Assembly (NCBI RefSeq): GCF_010731735.1
Contig: NZ_AP022588.1
Span: 310,001-374,000 of the forward strand
Reading direction: 5' to 3'
DNA: 64,000 nt
From: Mycolicibacterium sediminis
GTDB lineage: Bacteria > Actinomycetota > Actinomycetes > Mycobacteriales > Mycobacteriaceae
In this document: piece after piece, positions 17,215 to 28,837 of the stretch
Numbering within the stretch: position 1 is the stretch's first letter
Layout of the letters: every line of letters starts with the position of its first letter
Notes under the pieces: generated by a model
Told to the model about the DNA's origin: nothing
The model's input: only the letters and a program-made list of their open reading frames with translations
Databases searched by the model: none
Made by a program: the position numbers and the translations under genes

Positions 17215-17549
17215 ACTGGATCCAGGTGCTGCTGATCGTCGCGGTCGTGACGATCATGGTCTACCTGCTGCGATCCCGGCGCAGCGCCCAGGCGAGGGCG
17301 TGGGTGAAGGTCGGCTACGTGGTGTTCGTGATGGCGGCGATCTACGCGATCGTGCGGCCCGACGACACCACGGTGCTGGCCAATTGGCTGGGTGTCGACC
17401 GCGGCTCGGACCTGCTCGGGTACGCGCTCATCGTCGCGTTCCTGTTCACCACCATCAGCACCTACATGCGGTTCAAGGACCTCGAGCTGAAGTACGCGCA
17501 GCTGGCGCGCGCCGTCGCGCTCGAGGGCGCGCGCGCACCCGGCGAATAG
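17211..17549 (+). CDS. DUF2304 membrane protein, PpgS partner (Rv3632-like)
   Basis: 112 aa with three hydrophobic helices (residues about 3-20, 35-50 and 70-85) and a charged C-terminal helix DLELKYAQLARAVALE that may be a short coiled coil. DUF2304 proteins are usually encoded next to GT2 polyprenyl-phosphate glycosyltransferases; the tuberculosis homologue Rv3632 is reported to help PpgS. ATG start overlaps the ppgS stop by 4 nt, so the pair is likely made in step. Confidence 0.85.
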   Translation: MNWIQVLLIVAVVTIMVYLLRSRRSAQARAWVKVGYVVFVMAAIYAIVRPDDTTVLANWLGVDRGSDLLGYALIVAFLFTTISTYMRFKDLELKYAQLARAVALEGARAPGE

Positions 17550-17575
17550 GCCCAGAGGGGGTCCGCCCCACCCGT

Positions 17576-17631
17576 CGTACGTGCGGGTACGGCGGTGAAT
17601 CGGCCGATCTGGCGCCGTGCTCGCACGTACG
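17576..17631. repeat. 10-bp inverted repeat between convergent genes
   Basis: CGTACGTGCG (17576-17585) and CGCACGTACG (17622-17631) are perfect complements separated by 36 nt, in the 90-bp gap between DUF2304 and galE1. Could fold as a shared transcription-end structure; no U-tract is evident. Confidence 0.5.
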
Positions 17632-17639
17632 GCGAGGGA

Positions 17640-20381
<2,742 letters not shown>

Positions 20382-20439
20382 GCACGGGCGGTTGCAGCGT
20401 GTTCGCCGGCAAGTGGCACGGTACGGCGAAGACGTCGGC

Positions 20440-20445
20440 GATAAT
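20440..20445 (+). promoter_or_regulatory. -10 box of the first lipoprotein gene
   Basis: GATAAT (5 of 6 to TATAAT), 7 nt before GTG 20453; leaderless arrangement. Confidence 0.5.
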
Positions 20446-20452
20446 CAGCACC

Positions 20453-21400
20453 GTGGGGGAGACACGAAGAAGCGAACGCCGCCCGCTCATCAGCGTGGTG
20501 TCGATGGTCCTGTCTCTGATGGTGGCGGGCTGCGCGGCGTCCAAGGAAGCACCGACACTGCCGTCGGAGCCCGCCGCCGTCGCCGAGACGATCCTGTCGC
20601 CCACCGGTCAGGACTTTCTCCGCGATGTCACCGGATACGCCTGGGACGACGGCGGCAGACGGGCGGGAGCGTCGATGTCGTGGATCGCCGTCGACGCGCA
20701 CTCACCGGATCCCTCGATCGCGAGTCGCGCGGGAGAGACGGCCAGTGCCATAGCCGCGTTCCTGGCCGATGACAAAATGCTCGGCGATCCGCCGGCCAAC
20801 CCCGAACTTTGGCAGTCGTATTCGACCATCCTGGCGCCCTACCTCGGCGCGATGGTTGATGACGACGGCGGCGTCACCGGTTTCGTGGCGTTGGACGATT
20901 TCGACTCCCCGATGCGCCGCACCGTGGGCCTGTTCGTCGCGATGTCCAGGGACGCGGACGCCTTCGGCGCCCTCGCCACGAGTGCATCGACGCGGGCCAC
21001 GGGATACGAGCACGCGTTCGCGCACACGGTTGCCGAGCACCCCTCTGCTGCATATGACTTCGAGGTAAAAGTCGGACTGTTCCGAGCCGCCCGGCTCCGC
21101 GCGGTCGTCGCCACTGCGCCCTATGTCGCGCAGCCGAATTCGAGACAACCCACGCCGACCCACGAGCAGACTCAGGTCGCCTACGACGTGGCGTCGGTGA
21201 CCGCGCGAGCCGGAACCGACACGATCGATCGCAGATTCTTCGGGGCAGACGGTCGGCTCCTGGCGCCGGATGACGTAGGTACGGAGAACTGGAGCGTCTA
21301 TGACGCTCAATTGACCGTGTATCTGGCTCCCCTTCAACCCATCATCGACGTGATTCGCCAGTACGGTCGCGCCTTCGACGGAATCGTGCTCGATCAGTGA
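20453..21400 (+). CDS. Putative lipoprotein, tandem paralogue 1
   Basis: 315 aa. Signal peptide with basic start (ETRRSERRP) and lipobox VAGC near residue 24, so it is probably a membrane-anchored lipoprotein facing the cell wall. No family recognised. Aligns with the next gene along its length: FLRDVTGYAWDDGGR here against FLDDIIAYPWQDGGR there, and NWSVYDAQLTVYLAP against QWSQYDAQLRQYLAA near the C-terminus. Mostly alpha-helical, few Cys. Start GTG is favoured by the -10 box; the frame is open far upstream over the preceding gene. Confidence 0.7.
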   Translation: MGETRRSERRPLISVVSMVLSLMVAGCAASKEAPTLPSEPAAVAETILSPTGQDFLRDVTGYAWDDGGRRAGASMSWIAVDAHSPDPSIASRAGETASAIAAFLADDKMLGDPPANPELWQSYSTILAPYLGAMVDDDGGVTGFVALDDFDSPMRRTVGLFVAMSRDADAFGALATSASTRATGYEHAFAHTVAEHPSAAYDFEVKVGLFRAARLRAVVATAPYVAQPNSRQPTPTHEQTQVAYDVASVTARAGTDTIDRRFFGADGRLLAPDDVGTENWSVYDAQLTVYLAPLQPIIDVIRQYGRAFDGIVLDQ

Positions 21401-21456
21401 AGCTCTCACCGACAGCTCGGCAGGTGTCTGGATTCCGTCGGCCCACGGGATGGCGA

Positions 21457-21471
21457 CCCGGCGTAGCCGGG
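21457..21471 (+). terminator. Weak hairpin between the two lipoprotein genes
   Basis: CCCGGC-GTA-GCCGGG perfect 6-bp stem with a 3-nt loop followed by CTTCTTCG. Position suits termination or attenuation between the paralogues; the T-run is poor. Confidence 0.35.
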
Positions 21472-21512
21472 CTTCTTCGCGTGACGCTTCGCTGGCCGAC
21501 GGAGCAGCACGG

Positions 21513-22451
21513 ATGACGCGTATCCGCTCGATGATCGGCCGCGCCGCCCTATGCGTCGCGAGCCTGTCACTGCTCGCGGCGTGCAGCACCGACTCGCCGC
21601 CCGACCTCCCGCCCGCAAGCGATTCGCGCGCCATCGCCGAGGCGGTCCAAGGACCGGACGGGCGCGTATTCCTGGACGACATCATCGCGTACCCGTGGCA
21701 GGACGGCGGGCGCGATGCGGGTGCGCGATTCGATTGGATCGGCGAGGACGCCACGTCATCGGATCACGACGACGCCGCCCGCGCCGCCGACACCGCCCAC
21801 GCACTCGCGGCGTTCCTGGCCGAGAACCGGACGGCCGTCTCGGCCGCTCCTCCGAATCCGGCGGTCTTCGAGGCGCTTTCGCGCAGTCTCGTACCCTTCG
21901 TCGGCGCGCTGGTCGGAGACCCCGGAACCACTCCGGCATTCCGACCGCTGGACGACGTCGGGGGTTCGATGTCGCAGACCGCAGCCCTCTTCGCAACGAT
22001 GATTGGGCGGGAGGCCACCACCGCGACCTTCGTCGACGTCGCATCGGACCGCGCGGACGCCGACGAACGGGCGTTCGCCGGCGCGGCAGCGTCGAACCCG
22101 TCGACCATCACCGCCGAATACCTCGGTGGATTGCTCCGGGCGGCGCGTCTTCGGGGTCTTCTCACGGCAGGTTCGACGCTGGCCGACCCGAACGCACCGG
22201 AACCGACCCTGCTGGCCGCGCGCACCCAGAACGCCTACGCGGTTGCCGCAGCCATGGTGCCGCCTAATGAACCGAGCATCGAACGGGCCTTCTTCGGGCC
22301 GACCGGGGAACTGCTCGGCCCCGAACGCATTCCGAGTGCCCAGTGGAGCCAGTACGACGCTCAGTTGCGGCAGTACCTTGCCGCATACCCCGCCATCACG
22401 GACGCACTGCAGCAGTTCGACACCACCTTCCGGCGCATTGCGGACCAGTAG
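21513..22451 (+). CDS. Putative lipoprotein, tandem paralogue 2
   Basis: 312 aa. Start ATG 21513 gives a clean lipoprotein signal: MTRIRSMIGR, hydrophobic core, lipobox LAAC. Homologous to the preceding gene throughout (WQDGGRDAGARFDWI, FFGPTGELLGP, YDAQLRQYLAA) though clearly diverged, so the duplication is not recent. Family and function unknown. An upstream ATG (21450) would add a basic stretch and spoil the signal peptide. Confidence 0.7.
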   Translation: MTRIRSMIGRAALCVASLSLLAACSTDSPPDLPPASDSRAIAEAVQGPDGRVFLDDIIAYPWQDGGRDAGARFDWIGEDATSSDHDDAARAADTAHALAAFLAENRTAVSAAPPNPAVFEALSRSLVPFVGALVGDPGTTPAFRPLDDVGGSMSQTAALFATMIGREATTATFVDVASDRADADERAFAGAAASNPSTITAEYLGGLLRAARLRGLLTAGSTLADPNAPEPTLLAARTQNAYAVAAAMVPPNEPSIERAFFGPTGELLGPERIPSAQWSQYDAQLRQYLAAYPAITDALQQFDTTFRRIADQ

Positions 22452-22492
22452 CGGCACGATGACCGCACCGCACTCGTGCCAAACTACTAAGC

Positions 22493-22876
22493 ATGGCTAA
22501 CTTACGCGACGACGGTCTCAAGGTGTTCCGCGAGCTGCTGCCCGGCGTGCTGCCCGACGGCGACGTCGACTTCGGCGGCGGGTTCGCGCCCGAGCTGATG
22601 GAGATCGGCGTCGAGAGCGTGTTCGGCAGGCTGTGGGGCCGCGACGGGCTCAGCCGCCGCGACCGGAGCCTTGTCACCCTCGGCATCCTCATCGCCCAGC
22701 GCGCCACCGACGAGCTGCACGCCCACTTCCAGATCGCCCGCACCAACGGGCTCACCGACGAGGAACTGGCCGAGGTGATCTACCACTCCAGCGGCTACGC
22801 CGGCTTCCCCGCCGCGAACACCGCGCGCACGGCCGCGGTAGAGGCATTCGCCGAGGACGAGCATCCGCGAACGTGA
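22493..22876 (+). CDS. Carboxymuconolactone decarboxylase-family protein
   Basis: 127 aa, AhpD-like fold, close in length to the gamma-CMD family. Visible family core: RDRSLVTLGILIAQRATDELHAHFQIARTNG split over two helices, followed by EELAEVIYHSSGYAGFPAANTA. The redox CxxC of AhpD is absent, so it is more like the decarboxylase or stress-type members. A free-standing copy away from aromatic pathway genes, so substrate cannot be stated. ATG start; no strong Shine-Dalgarno. Confidence 0.8.
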   Translation: MANLRDDGLKVFRELLPGVLPDGDVDFGGGFAPELMEIGVESVFGRLWGRDGLSRRDRSLVTLGILIAQRATDELHAHFQIARTNGLTDEELAEVIYHSSGYAGFPAANTARTAAVEAFAEDEHPRT

Positions 22877-22938
22877 CGTGGGTGCGAGAAAACGGGCCGG
22901 CGTTCGCAGTGGCGTCACGCTCGGTGCACAGCGAGAAA

Positions 22939-23014
22939 TGGAGCCGCCTGGGGGAATCGAACCCCCGACCTTCTCATTACGAGTGAGACGCTCTACCGAC
23001 TGAGCTAAGGCGGC
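22939..23014 (-). tRNA. tRNA-Thr (anticodon CGU)
   Basis: Cloverleaf on the minus strand: acceptor GCCGCCT/AGGCGGC, D-arm TAGCTCAGTCGGTAGAGC, anticodon stem TCTCA/TGAGA with loop CTCGTAA (anticodon CGT), T-loop GGTTCGATTCC. Discriminator T is followed by an encoded CCA (22939-22941). Sits downstream of nothing and before holB, as in M. tuberculosis. Confidence 0.95.
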
Positions 23015-23091
23015 GTGCCCGTACAGCAGTGGGCGCAGCAGAGTCTACGGCAGCCCCGCCCGCGGACCCAATTCGTCGGACGCTCACGAGG

Positions 23092-24321
23092 TCAGTTGCG
23101 AAGCGCCTGCCCGACTGTCGCCACCATCGCGTCGACCGCGAACTTCGGTTTGACGTTGATCGCCAGCGCCTCGCGGCATTCCAGCACCGCCTCGATGCAG
23201 CGCAGCAGGCGGTCGGGGGGCACGTGCGCCGCCATCGCTCCGGCCTTCTCTGCCATGTCGGGATGGTTGGCCTGCACCGAGCCCGCACCCGCCGACACCA
23301 CCAGCGCGTCGCGGAAATACGTCGCGAGGTCCATCAGCGCGCGGTCCATCGCGTCACGCGAGGCCCGGGTCGTCCGGTTCTTCTGCCGCTTCTCGAGGTC
23401 CTTCATCGCGCCCACCGCGCCGCGCAGGGCACCACCCGCGCCCTTGCCCGTGCCGCCGCCGCCCAGGGCGGTCCGCAGTTCCTCGGTCTCCGACTCGTTG
23501 CGGCCCTCGGTCAGCGCCTTGGCCTCGGCCTCGGCCGTGGCCACCATCTCCTCGGCGGCGGCGTAGGCACGCGTCGGGGTGGCGGCGTCCCTCGCCAGTG
23601 CCAGCGCACGCTCCCGCCGCTTGCGGGCCTCGCCGTCGGTGGCGAGCCGCCGGGCCCGGCCGACGTGACCACCACTCACCGACGCCGCCCACCGGGCGTC
23701 CGCCTCGGGAAGTCCGTCGGTGTCGATCAGCACCCGGGCGATGGCCTCCAGCGGCGGGGTGACCAGCGCGAGGTGCCTGCACCGCGATCGCAGCGTGATC
23801 GCGATGTCCTCGGGGTCCACCGACGGCGCGCAGAGCAGGAAGACCGTGGACGGGGGCGGTTCCTCGACGACCTTCAGCAACGCGTTGGCCGCGCCCTCCG
23901 TCAGTCGATCGGCGTCCTCGACGACGACCACCTGCCACCGACCGGTACCCGGGCGCCGCGACGCCACCTGGACGATCTCGCGCATCTCCTTGACCGTGAT
24001 CGACAGGCCCTCGGGGACTACCCGCCGAACGTCGGCGTGCGTGCCCGCCATCGTCGTCGTGCACGCCCGGCACTCCCCGCACCCCGGCACCCCGTCCGAC
24101 GTGCACTGCAGCGCGGCGGCGAAGCACAGCGCGGCCACGGATCTTCCCGAGCCCGGCGGCCCGGTGATCAGCCACGCATGCGTCATGGTGCCCGTGTGGG
24201 CTCCACCGTCCGGGCCGTCGTCGAACCTGTGAGCCGAATCACCGCGCGCAGCCATCGCCGCACCGACCAACTCGGCCTCGACGGCGTCCTGGCCCACCAG
24301 ACGCGAAAACACACCGCTCAT
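23092..24321 (-). CDS. holB: DNA polymerase III delta-prime subunit
   Basis: 409 aa clamp-loader subunit. Walker A-like GPPGSGRS (54-61), the Cys cluster GCGECRAC that holds zinc, sensor region VVVEDADRLTEGAANALLK, and SRC-type motif LRSRCRHL. Start MSGVFSRLVGQDAV at ATG 24321 matches the family N-terminus and follows a TAGGCT box by 8 nt. Orthologue of Rv3644c by order. A Gly/Lys-rich linker (GGGGTGKGAGG) near residue 285 joins the AAA+ and collar parts. Confidence 0.93.
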   Translation of the reverse strand: MSGVFSRLVGQDAVEAELVGAAMAARGDSAHRFDDGPDGGAHTGTMTHAWLITGPPGSGRSVAALCFAAALQCTSDGVPGCGECRACTTTMAGTHADVRRVVPEGLSITVKEMREIVQVASRRPGTGRWQVVVVEDADRLTEGAANALLKVVEEPPPSTVFLLCAPSVDPEDIAITLRSRCRHLALVTPPLEAIARVLIDTDGLPEADARWAASVSGGHVGRARRLATDGEARKRRERALALARDAATPTRAYAAAEEMVATAEAEAKALTEGRNESETEELRTALGGGGTGKGAGGALRGAVGAMKDLEKRQKNRTTRASRDAMDRALMDLATYFRDALVVSAGAGSVQANHPDMAEKAGAMAAHVPPDRLLRCIEAVLECREALAINVKPKFAVDAMVATVGQALRN

Positions 24322-24329
24322 CGACTGCC

Positions 24330-24335
24330 AGCCTA
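24330..24335 (-). promoter_or_regulatory. -10 box of holB
   Basis: TAGGCT on the minus strand, 8 nt before ATG 24321; leaderless arrangement, divergent from the cyclase promoter. Confidence 0.45.
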
Positions 24336-24392
24336 GTGGCGACACCGACGCCATCCTGGCCGACAGCGCTGATATCGCCCGGCCCGGACCGA

Positions 24393-24398
24393 TACGGT
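24393..24398 (+). promoter_or_regulatory. -10 box of the adenylate cyclase gene
   Basis: TACGGT, 6 nt before GTG 24405; supports that GTG against the upstream in-frame ATG at 24336, which overlaps the holB control region. Confidence 0.45.
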
Positions 24399-24404
24399 TG
24401 TCGG

Positions 24405-26021
24405 GTGACCACAGCGGCCATACCCATCGGACGAATCACCGCATTCGTCCGTTGGGTCGTGCGAACGCCCTGGCCGGTCTTCACGCTGGGCATGTTGCAG
24501 GCCGACATCATCGGCGCTCTCCTGGTGCTCGGCTTCCTCCGGTTCGGCCTGCCTCCGGAGGACCGCATCCAGCTGCAGGACCTCCCGGCGTTCAACCTGA
24601 CCGTCTTCCTCGGCTACCTGTTCGTCTCGTTCACCGTCGGCGCGTACGTGACGCTGCGGATGCTGCTCCCGGTGATCCGCTGGCAGCGTCGCGACACGTT
24701 GCTCGCCGCGGCCGACCCGACCATCACCGAACTCGCGCGTCGCCGCGCGCTGCGCATGCCCTACTACCGGTCGCTCGTCAGCGCGTCCAACTGGTGTCTG
24801 GGCTCCGTCGTGTTCATCGCCGCCAGCTGGCCGGTCGCGAGCCAGTCGGCGCCCGTGGTCGCGGTCGCCTCGGGACTGGGTGCGACCGCCACCGCGATCA
24901 TCGGCTACCTGCAGTCCGAGCGCGTGCTGCGCCCGGTCGCCGTGGCGGCGCTGCGCGGGGGTGCGCCGCCCAACTTCCGCGCCCCGGGCGTCATTCAGCG
25001 CCAGGTGCTGACATGGGTGCTGTCGACCGGTGTGCCGGTGCTGACCATCGTGTTGGCGTTGGTGGCCAGCAAGTTCGAGATCCTGACGGCGCCGGCGGAC
25101 CGGCTGAACACCCCGATCCTGCTGCTGGCCATCGCCGCCCTGATCATCGGGCTGGCGGGCACCGTGCTCGTCGCGATGTCGATCGCCGATCCGCTGCGCC
25201 AGCTGCGATGGGCCCTCGGCGAGGTGCAGCGCGGCAACTACAACGCCCACATGCAGATCTACGACGCCAGCGAACTCGGCCTGCTGCAGGCCGGCTTCAA
25301 CGACATGGTCCGCGACCTCGCCGAGCGGCAACGGCTGCGAGATCTGTTCGGCCGCTACGTCGGTGAGGACGTCGCGCGTCGTGCGCTGGAACGCGGCACC
25401 GAACTCGGTGGCCAGGAACGCGACGTCGCCGTGCTGTTCGTGGACCTGGTCGGCTCGACGCAACTCGCCGCGACCCGGCCCGCCGCCGAGGTCGTCAGCC
25501 TGCTCAACGACTTCTTCCGCGTGGTGGTCGACAGCGTCAACCGGCACGGCGGCTTCGTCAACAAGTTCCAAGGCGACGCGGCGCTCGCGATCTTCGGTGC
25601 CCCCATCGAGCACCCCGACGCCTGCGGCGCGGCCCTCGCCGCGTCCCGGGAACTGCACGACAACCTCATCCTCGTGCTCGATCAGACGGAGTTCGGCATC
25701 GGCGTCTCGGCCGGTCGCGCCATCGCCGGCCACATCGGCGCGCAGGCCCGTTTCGAGTACACGGTGATCGGCGATCCCGTGAACGAGGCGGCCCGGCTCA
25801 CCGAGCTGGCGAAGCTGGAGAAGGGGCACGTCCTCGCGTCGGCGATCGCGGTCAGCGGTGCTCTCGACGCCGAGGCGCTGTGCTGGGACGTCGCAGAGAT
25901 CGTCGAGCTGCGCGGGCGCATCGCCCCGACGCAGCTGGCGCGGCCGATGACGCTGGTGTCACCCCCGACGAAGCCCCCCGTCGAGGTGCCGCTCGAAGAT
26001 TCCGAGACCCGGCACTACTAG
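24405..26021 (+). CDS. Membrane class III adenylate cyclase with HAMP domain (Rv3645-like)
   Basis: 538 aa. Six hydrophobic helices (residues about 15-255), a HAMP linker (about 255-310, ADPLRQLRWALGEVQRG), and the class III catalytic domain from about 338: VAVLFVDLVGSTQLA with the first metal Asp, FQGDAALAIFGAP with the second Asp, and the transition-state region IGDPVNEAARLTEL with Asn/Arg. Makes cAMP from ATP at the membrane. Orthologue of Rv3645, reported as a major cAMP source linked to fatty-acid use and drug tolerance. Stop codon overlaps the topA stop on the other strand (CTAG). Confidence 0.93.
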   Translation: MTTAAIPIGRITAFVRWVVRTPWPVFTLGMLQADIIGALLVLGFLRFGLPPEDRIQLQDLPAFNLTVFLGYLFVSFTVGAYVTLRMLLPVIRWQRRDTLLAAADPTITELARRRALRMPYYRSLVSASNWCLGSVVFIAASWPVASQSAPVVAVASGLGATATAIIGYLQSERVLRPVAVAALRGGAPPNFRAPGVIQRQVLTWVLSTGVPVLTIVLALVASKFEILTAPADRLNTPILLLAIAALIIGLAGTVLVAMSIADPLRQLRWALGEVQRGNYNAHMQIYDASELGLLQAGFNDMVRDLAERQRLRDLFGRYVGEDVARRALERGTELGGQERDVAVLFVDLVGSTQLAATRPAAEVVSLLNDFFRVVVDSVNRHGGFVNKFQGDAALAIFGAPIEHPDACGAALAASRELHDNLILVLDQTEFGIGVSAGRAIAGHIGAQARFEYTVIGDPVNEAARLTELAKLEKGHVLASAIAVSGALDAEALCWDVAEIVELRGRIAPTQLARPMTLVSPPTKPPVEVPLEDSETRHY

Positions 26022-28837
26022 GCCTTCTTGGCAGCCTTCTTCGCGGGCGCCTTCTTGGCGGCGGTCTTCTTGACCGCGGCCTTCTTAGCCGGCGCCTTCT
26101 TGGTGGCCTTCTTCTTCACCGGGCCGCGCGCTCGGCGCTCGGCCAGCAGCTCCGACGCCCGCTCGTCGGTGATCGACAGGACGTCGTCGCCCTTGCGCAG
26201 GCTGGCGTTGGTCTCGCCGTCGGTGACGTAGGGACCGAACCGCCCGTCCTTGATCACCATCGGGGTGCCCGACACCGGGTCGTTGCCGAGTTCGCGCAGC
26301 GGCGGCGTCGCCGCGCCCTGCCGACCGCGCCGCTTCGGCTCGGCGTAGATCTTCAACGCCTCGTCGAGGGTGACGGTGAACATCTGGTCCTCGGTGGTCA
26401 GCGACCGGGAGTCGGTGCCGCGCTTGAGGTATGGGCCGTAACGGCCGTTCTGCGCGGTGATCTCCTCGTTGGTCGCCGGGTCGACGCCGACCACGCGCGG
26501 CAGCGACAGCAGCTTGAGCGCGTCGTCGAGCGTGATCGTCTCGAGGTCCATGGACTGCAGCAGTGACCCCGTCCGCGGCTTGGGACCAGTCGGCTTCTTG
26601 CCCTTCTTGGCCGGCGCGCCGTCCTCCGGCTCGTCGGGCGGCGGGGGCAGCACCTCGGTCACGTAGGGGCCGTAACGACCGTCCTTCGCGACGATCTCGT
26701 GCCCGCTCACCGGGTCGACGCCCAGCGCGCGGCCCTCCTGCGGCGTGGCGAACGCCTTCTCGGCCAGCTCGAGGGTCAGCTCGTCGGGCGTCAGCTCGTC
26801 CTTGAGGTTCGCCCGCTGCGGGGTCAGTTCACCGTCGTCGCCGACGATCATCCGCTCCAGGTACGGGCCGTTGCGTCCGACGCGGACGTTGATCGCACGC
26901 CCCTCGTCGTCGTCGAACAGCTTGATGGAGTTGACCAGTCGCGCGTCGATCTCCTCGAGGTTGCCGCCGACGAGCTTCTTCAGCCCACCCTCGCGGGCGA
27001 TCGATCCGTCGACGCCGTGCTCGCCACCGAAGTAGAAGTTGCTGAGCCAGTTGGTCCGCTGCTCGTTGCCGGAGGCGATCTGGTCGAGTTCGTCCTCCAT
27101 GGCTGCCGTGAAGTCGTAGTCGACCAGCCGGCTGAAGTGCTGTTCGAGCAGCCCGATCACGGCGAACGCCACCCACGACGGGACCAGCGCGCTGCCCTTC
27201 TTGTGGACGTAGCCGCGGTCCTGGATCGTCTTGATGATCGACGAGTAGGTCGACGGGCGTCCGATGCCCAGTTCCTCGAGCGCCTTGATGAGCGACGCCT
27301 CGGTGTAGCGGGCGGGCGGGCTGGTGTTGTGGCCGTCGGCGGTGAGGTCCGCTGCGTCGACCCGCTGCCCCTGGGTGAGGTTGGGCAACCGGCTCTCGGC
27401 GTCGTCGGCCTCGCCGCCGGCCTGCTCGTCGACGGTCTCGACGTAGGCCTTCAGGAAGCCGGCGAAGGTGATGGTGCGGCCGCTGGCGTTGAACACCACC
27501 TGCTCGCCGGTGCTCGCGGCGCCGGAGATGCGCAGCGACAGCGTGGTGCCGCGGGCGTCGGCCATCTGCGAGGCCACGGTGCGCTGCCAGATCAGCTCGT
27601 AGAGCCGGAACTCGTCGGTGTCGAGCGCCGCGTGCAGCTGGCCCGGCGTCTGGAACACGTCTCCGGCGGGCCTGATGGCCTCGTGAGCCTCCTGCGCGTT
27701 CTTCACCTTGCGGGTGTACTGGCGCGCCGTCGGATGGACGTACTCGTCGCCGTAGAGCTGCCCGGCCTGGGTGCGTGCGGCGTTGATGGCCGACTCCGAC
27801 AGCGTCGTCGAGTCGGTACGCATGTAGGTGATGTAGCCGTTCTCGTACAGGCGCTGCGCAATGCTCATGGTGCGCTCCGAGGAGAAGCGGAGCTTGCGGC
27901 CCGCCTCCTGCTGCAGCGTCGACGTCATGAACGGCGGGTAGGGCTTGCGGGTGTACGGCTTCTGCTCGACCGACGAGACCTGGAGCTGAGCGCCGCGCAG
28001 GCCCGCGGCGAGACCGGTGGCCGCCGCCTGGTCGAGCACGCGAACCTCGTCGGGCTTCTTGACCGCGCCGAGGGAGTCGAAGTCGCGTCCGGACGCCACC
28101 CGGCGGCCGTCGACGAGGTTCAGCTTCGCCGTGAACTTCGGCGGCGACGCCTCCGAGTCGGAGACGCTGGCGTCGAGTTCCGCCGTGACGTCCCAGTAGC
28201 CGGCGCTGCGGAACGCCATGCGCTCGCGCTCGCGGGACACGATGATCCGCGTCGCGACGGACTGCACGCGCCCGGCCGACAGCTTCGGGGCGACCTTCTT
28301 CCACAGCACGGGGCTGACCTCGTAGCCATAGAGGCGGTCGAGGATGCGGCGGGTCTCCTGCGCGTCGACGAGGTCGATGTCGAGGTCGCGGGGGTTCTCG
28401 GCGGCCGCCCGGATAGCGGACTCGGTGATCTCGTGGAACACCATCCGCTTCACGGGGATGCGCGGCTTGAGCGTCTCCAGCAGGTGCCACGCGATGGCCT
28501 CGCCCTCGCGGTCACCGTCCGTCGCGAGGTACAGCTCGTCGACGTCCTTGAGCAGGCCCTTGAGTTCGGTGACCGTGCTCTTCTTGTCCGGGCTGACGAT
28601 GTAGAGCGGCTCGAAGTCGGCGTCGACGTTGACGCCGAGACGCGCCCACGGTTCCGACTTGTACTTCAGCGGCACGTCGGCGGCGGCCCGGGGCAGGTCG
28701 CGGATGTGCCCTCGGGACGACTCGACCACGTAGTTCGACCCCAGGTAGCCCGCGATCTTGCGCGCTTTGGTAGGCGACTCGACTATGACGAGTCGCCTCA
28801 CCCTCCCGTTGCCGCTGCCACCATCCTGGTCAGCCAA
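26018..28837 (-). CDS. topA: DNA topoisomerase I
   Basis: 939 aa type IA topoisomerase, relaxes negative supercoils. Toprim starts with RLVIVESPTKARK (14-26) and continues with TDGDREGEAIAWHLL; the catalytic Tyr lies in ITYMRTDSTTLS near residue 337. Four C-terminal repeats follow (each with a GRYGPY/GRFGPYV-type motif: NGRYGPYLKRG, DGRFGPYVTDG), without zinc fingers, as in mycobacteria. The last 35 residues are a Lys/Ala-rich basic tail. Start is a TTG giving MADQDGGSG, like the tuberculosis protein. Convergent with and overlapping the cyclase by 4 nt. Confidence 0.95.
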   Translation of the reverse strand: MADQDGGSGNGRVRRLVIVESPTKARKIAGYLGSNYVVESSRGHIRDLPRAAADVPLKYKSEPWARLGVNVDADFEPLYIVSPDKKSTVTELKGLLKDVDELYLATDGDREGEAIAWHLLETLKPRIPVKRMVFHEITESAIRAAAENPRDLDIDLVDAQETRRILDRLYGYEVSPVLWKKVAPKLSAGRVQSVATRIIVSRERERMAFRSAGYWDVTAELDASVSDSEASPPKFTAKLNLVDGRRVASGRDFDSLGAVKKPDEVRVLDQAAATGLAAGLRGAQLQVSSVEQKPYTRKPYPPFMTSTLQQEAGRKLRFSSERTMSIAQRLYENGYITYMRTDSTTLSESAINAARTQAGQLYGDEYVHPTARQYTRKVKNAQEAHEAIRPAGDVFQTPGQLHAALDTDEFRLYELIWQRTVASQMADARGTTLSLRISGAASTGEQVVFNASGRTITFAGFLKAYVETVDEQAGGEADDAESRLPNLTQGQRVDAADLTADGHNTSPPARYTEASLIKALEELGIGRPSTYSSIIKTIQDRGYVHKKGSALVPSWVAFAVIGLLEQHFSRLVDYDFTAAMEDELDQIASGNEQRTNWLSNFYFGGEHGVDGSIAREGGLKKLVGGNLEEIDARLVNSIKLFDDDEGRAINVRVGRNGPYLERMIVGDDGELTPQRANLKDELTPDELTLELAEKAFATPQEGRALGVDPVSGHEIVAKDGRYGPYVTEVLPPPPDEPEDGAPAKKGKKPTGPKPRTGSLLQSMDLETITLDDALKLLSLPRVVGVDPATNEEITAQNGRYGPYLKRGTDSRSLTTEDQMFTVTLDEALKIYAEPKRRGRQGAATPPLRELGNDPVSGTPMVIKDGRFGPYVTDGETNASLRKGDDVLSITDERASELLAERRARGPVKKKATKKAPAKKAAVKKTAAKKAPAKKAAKKA

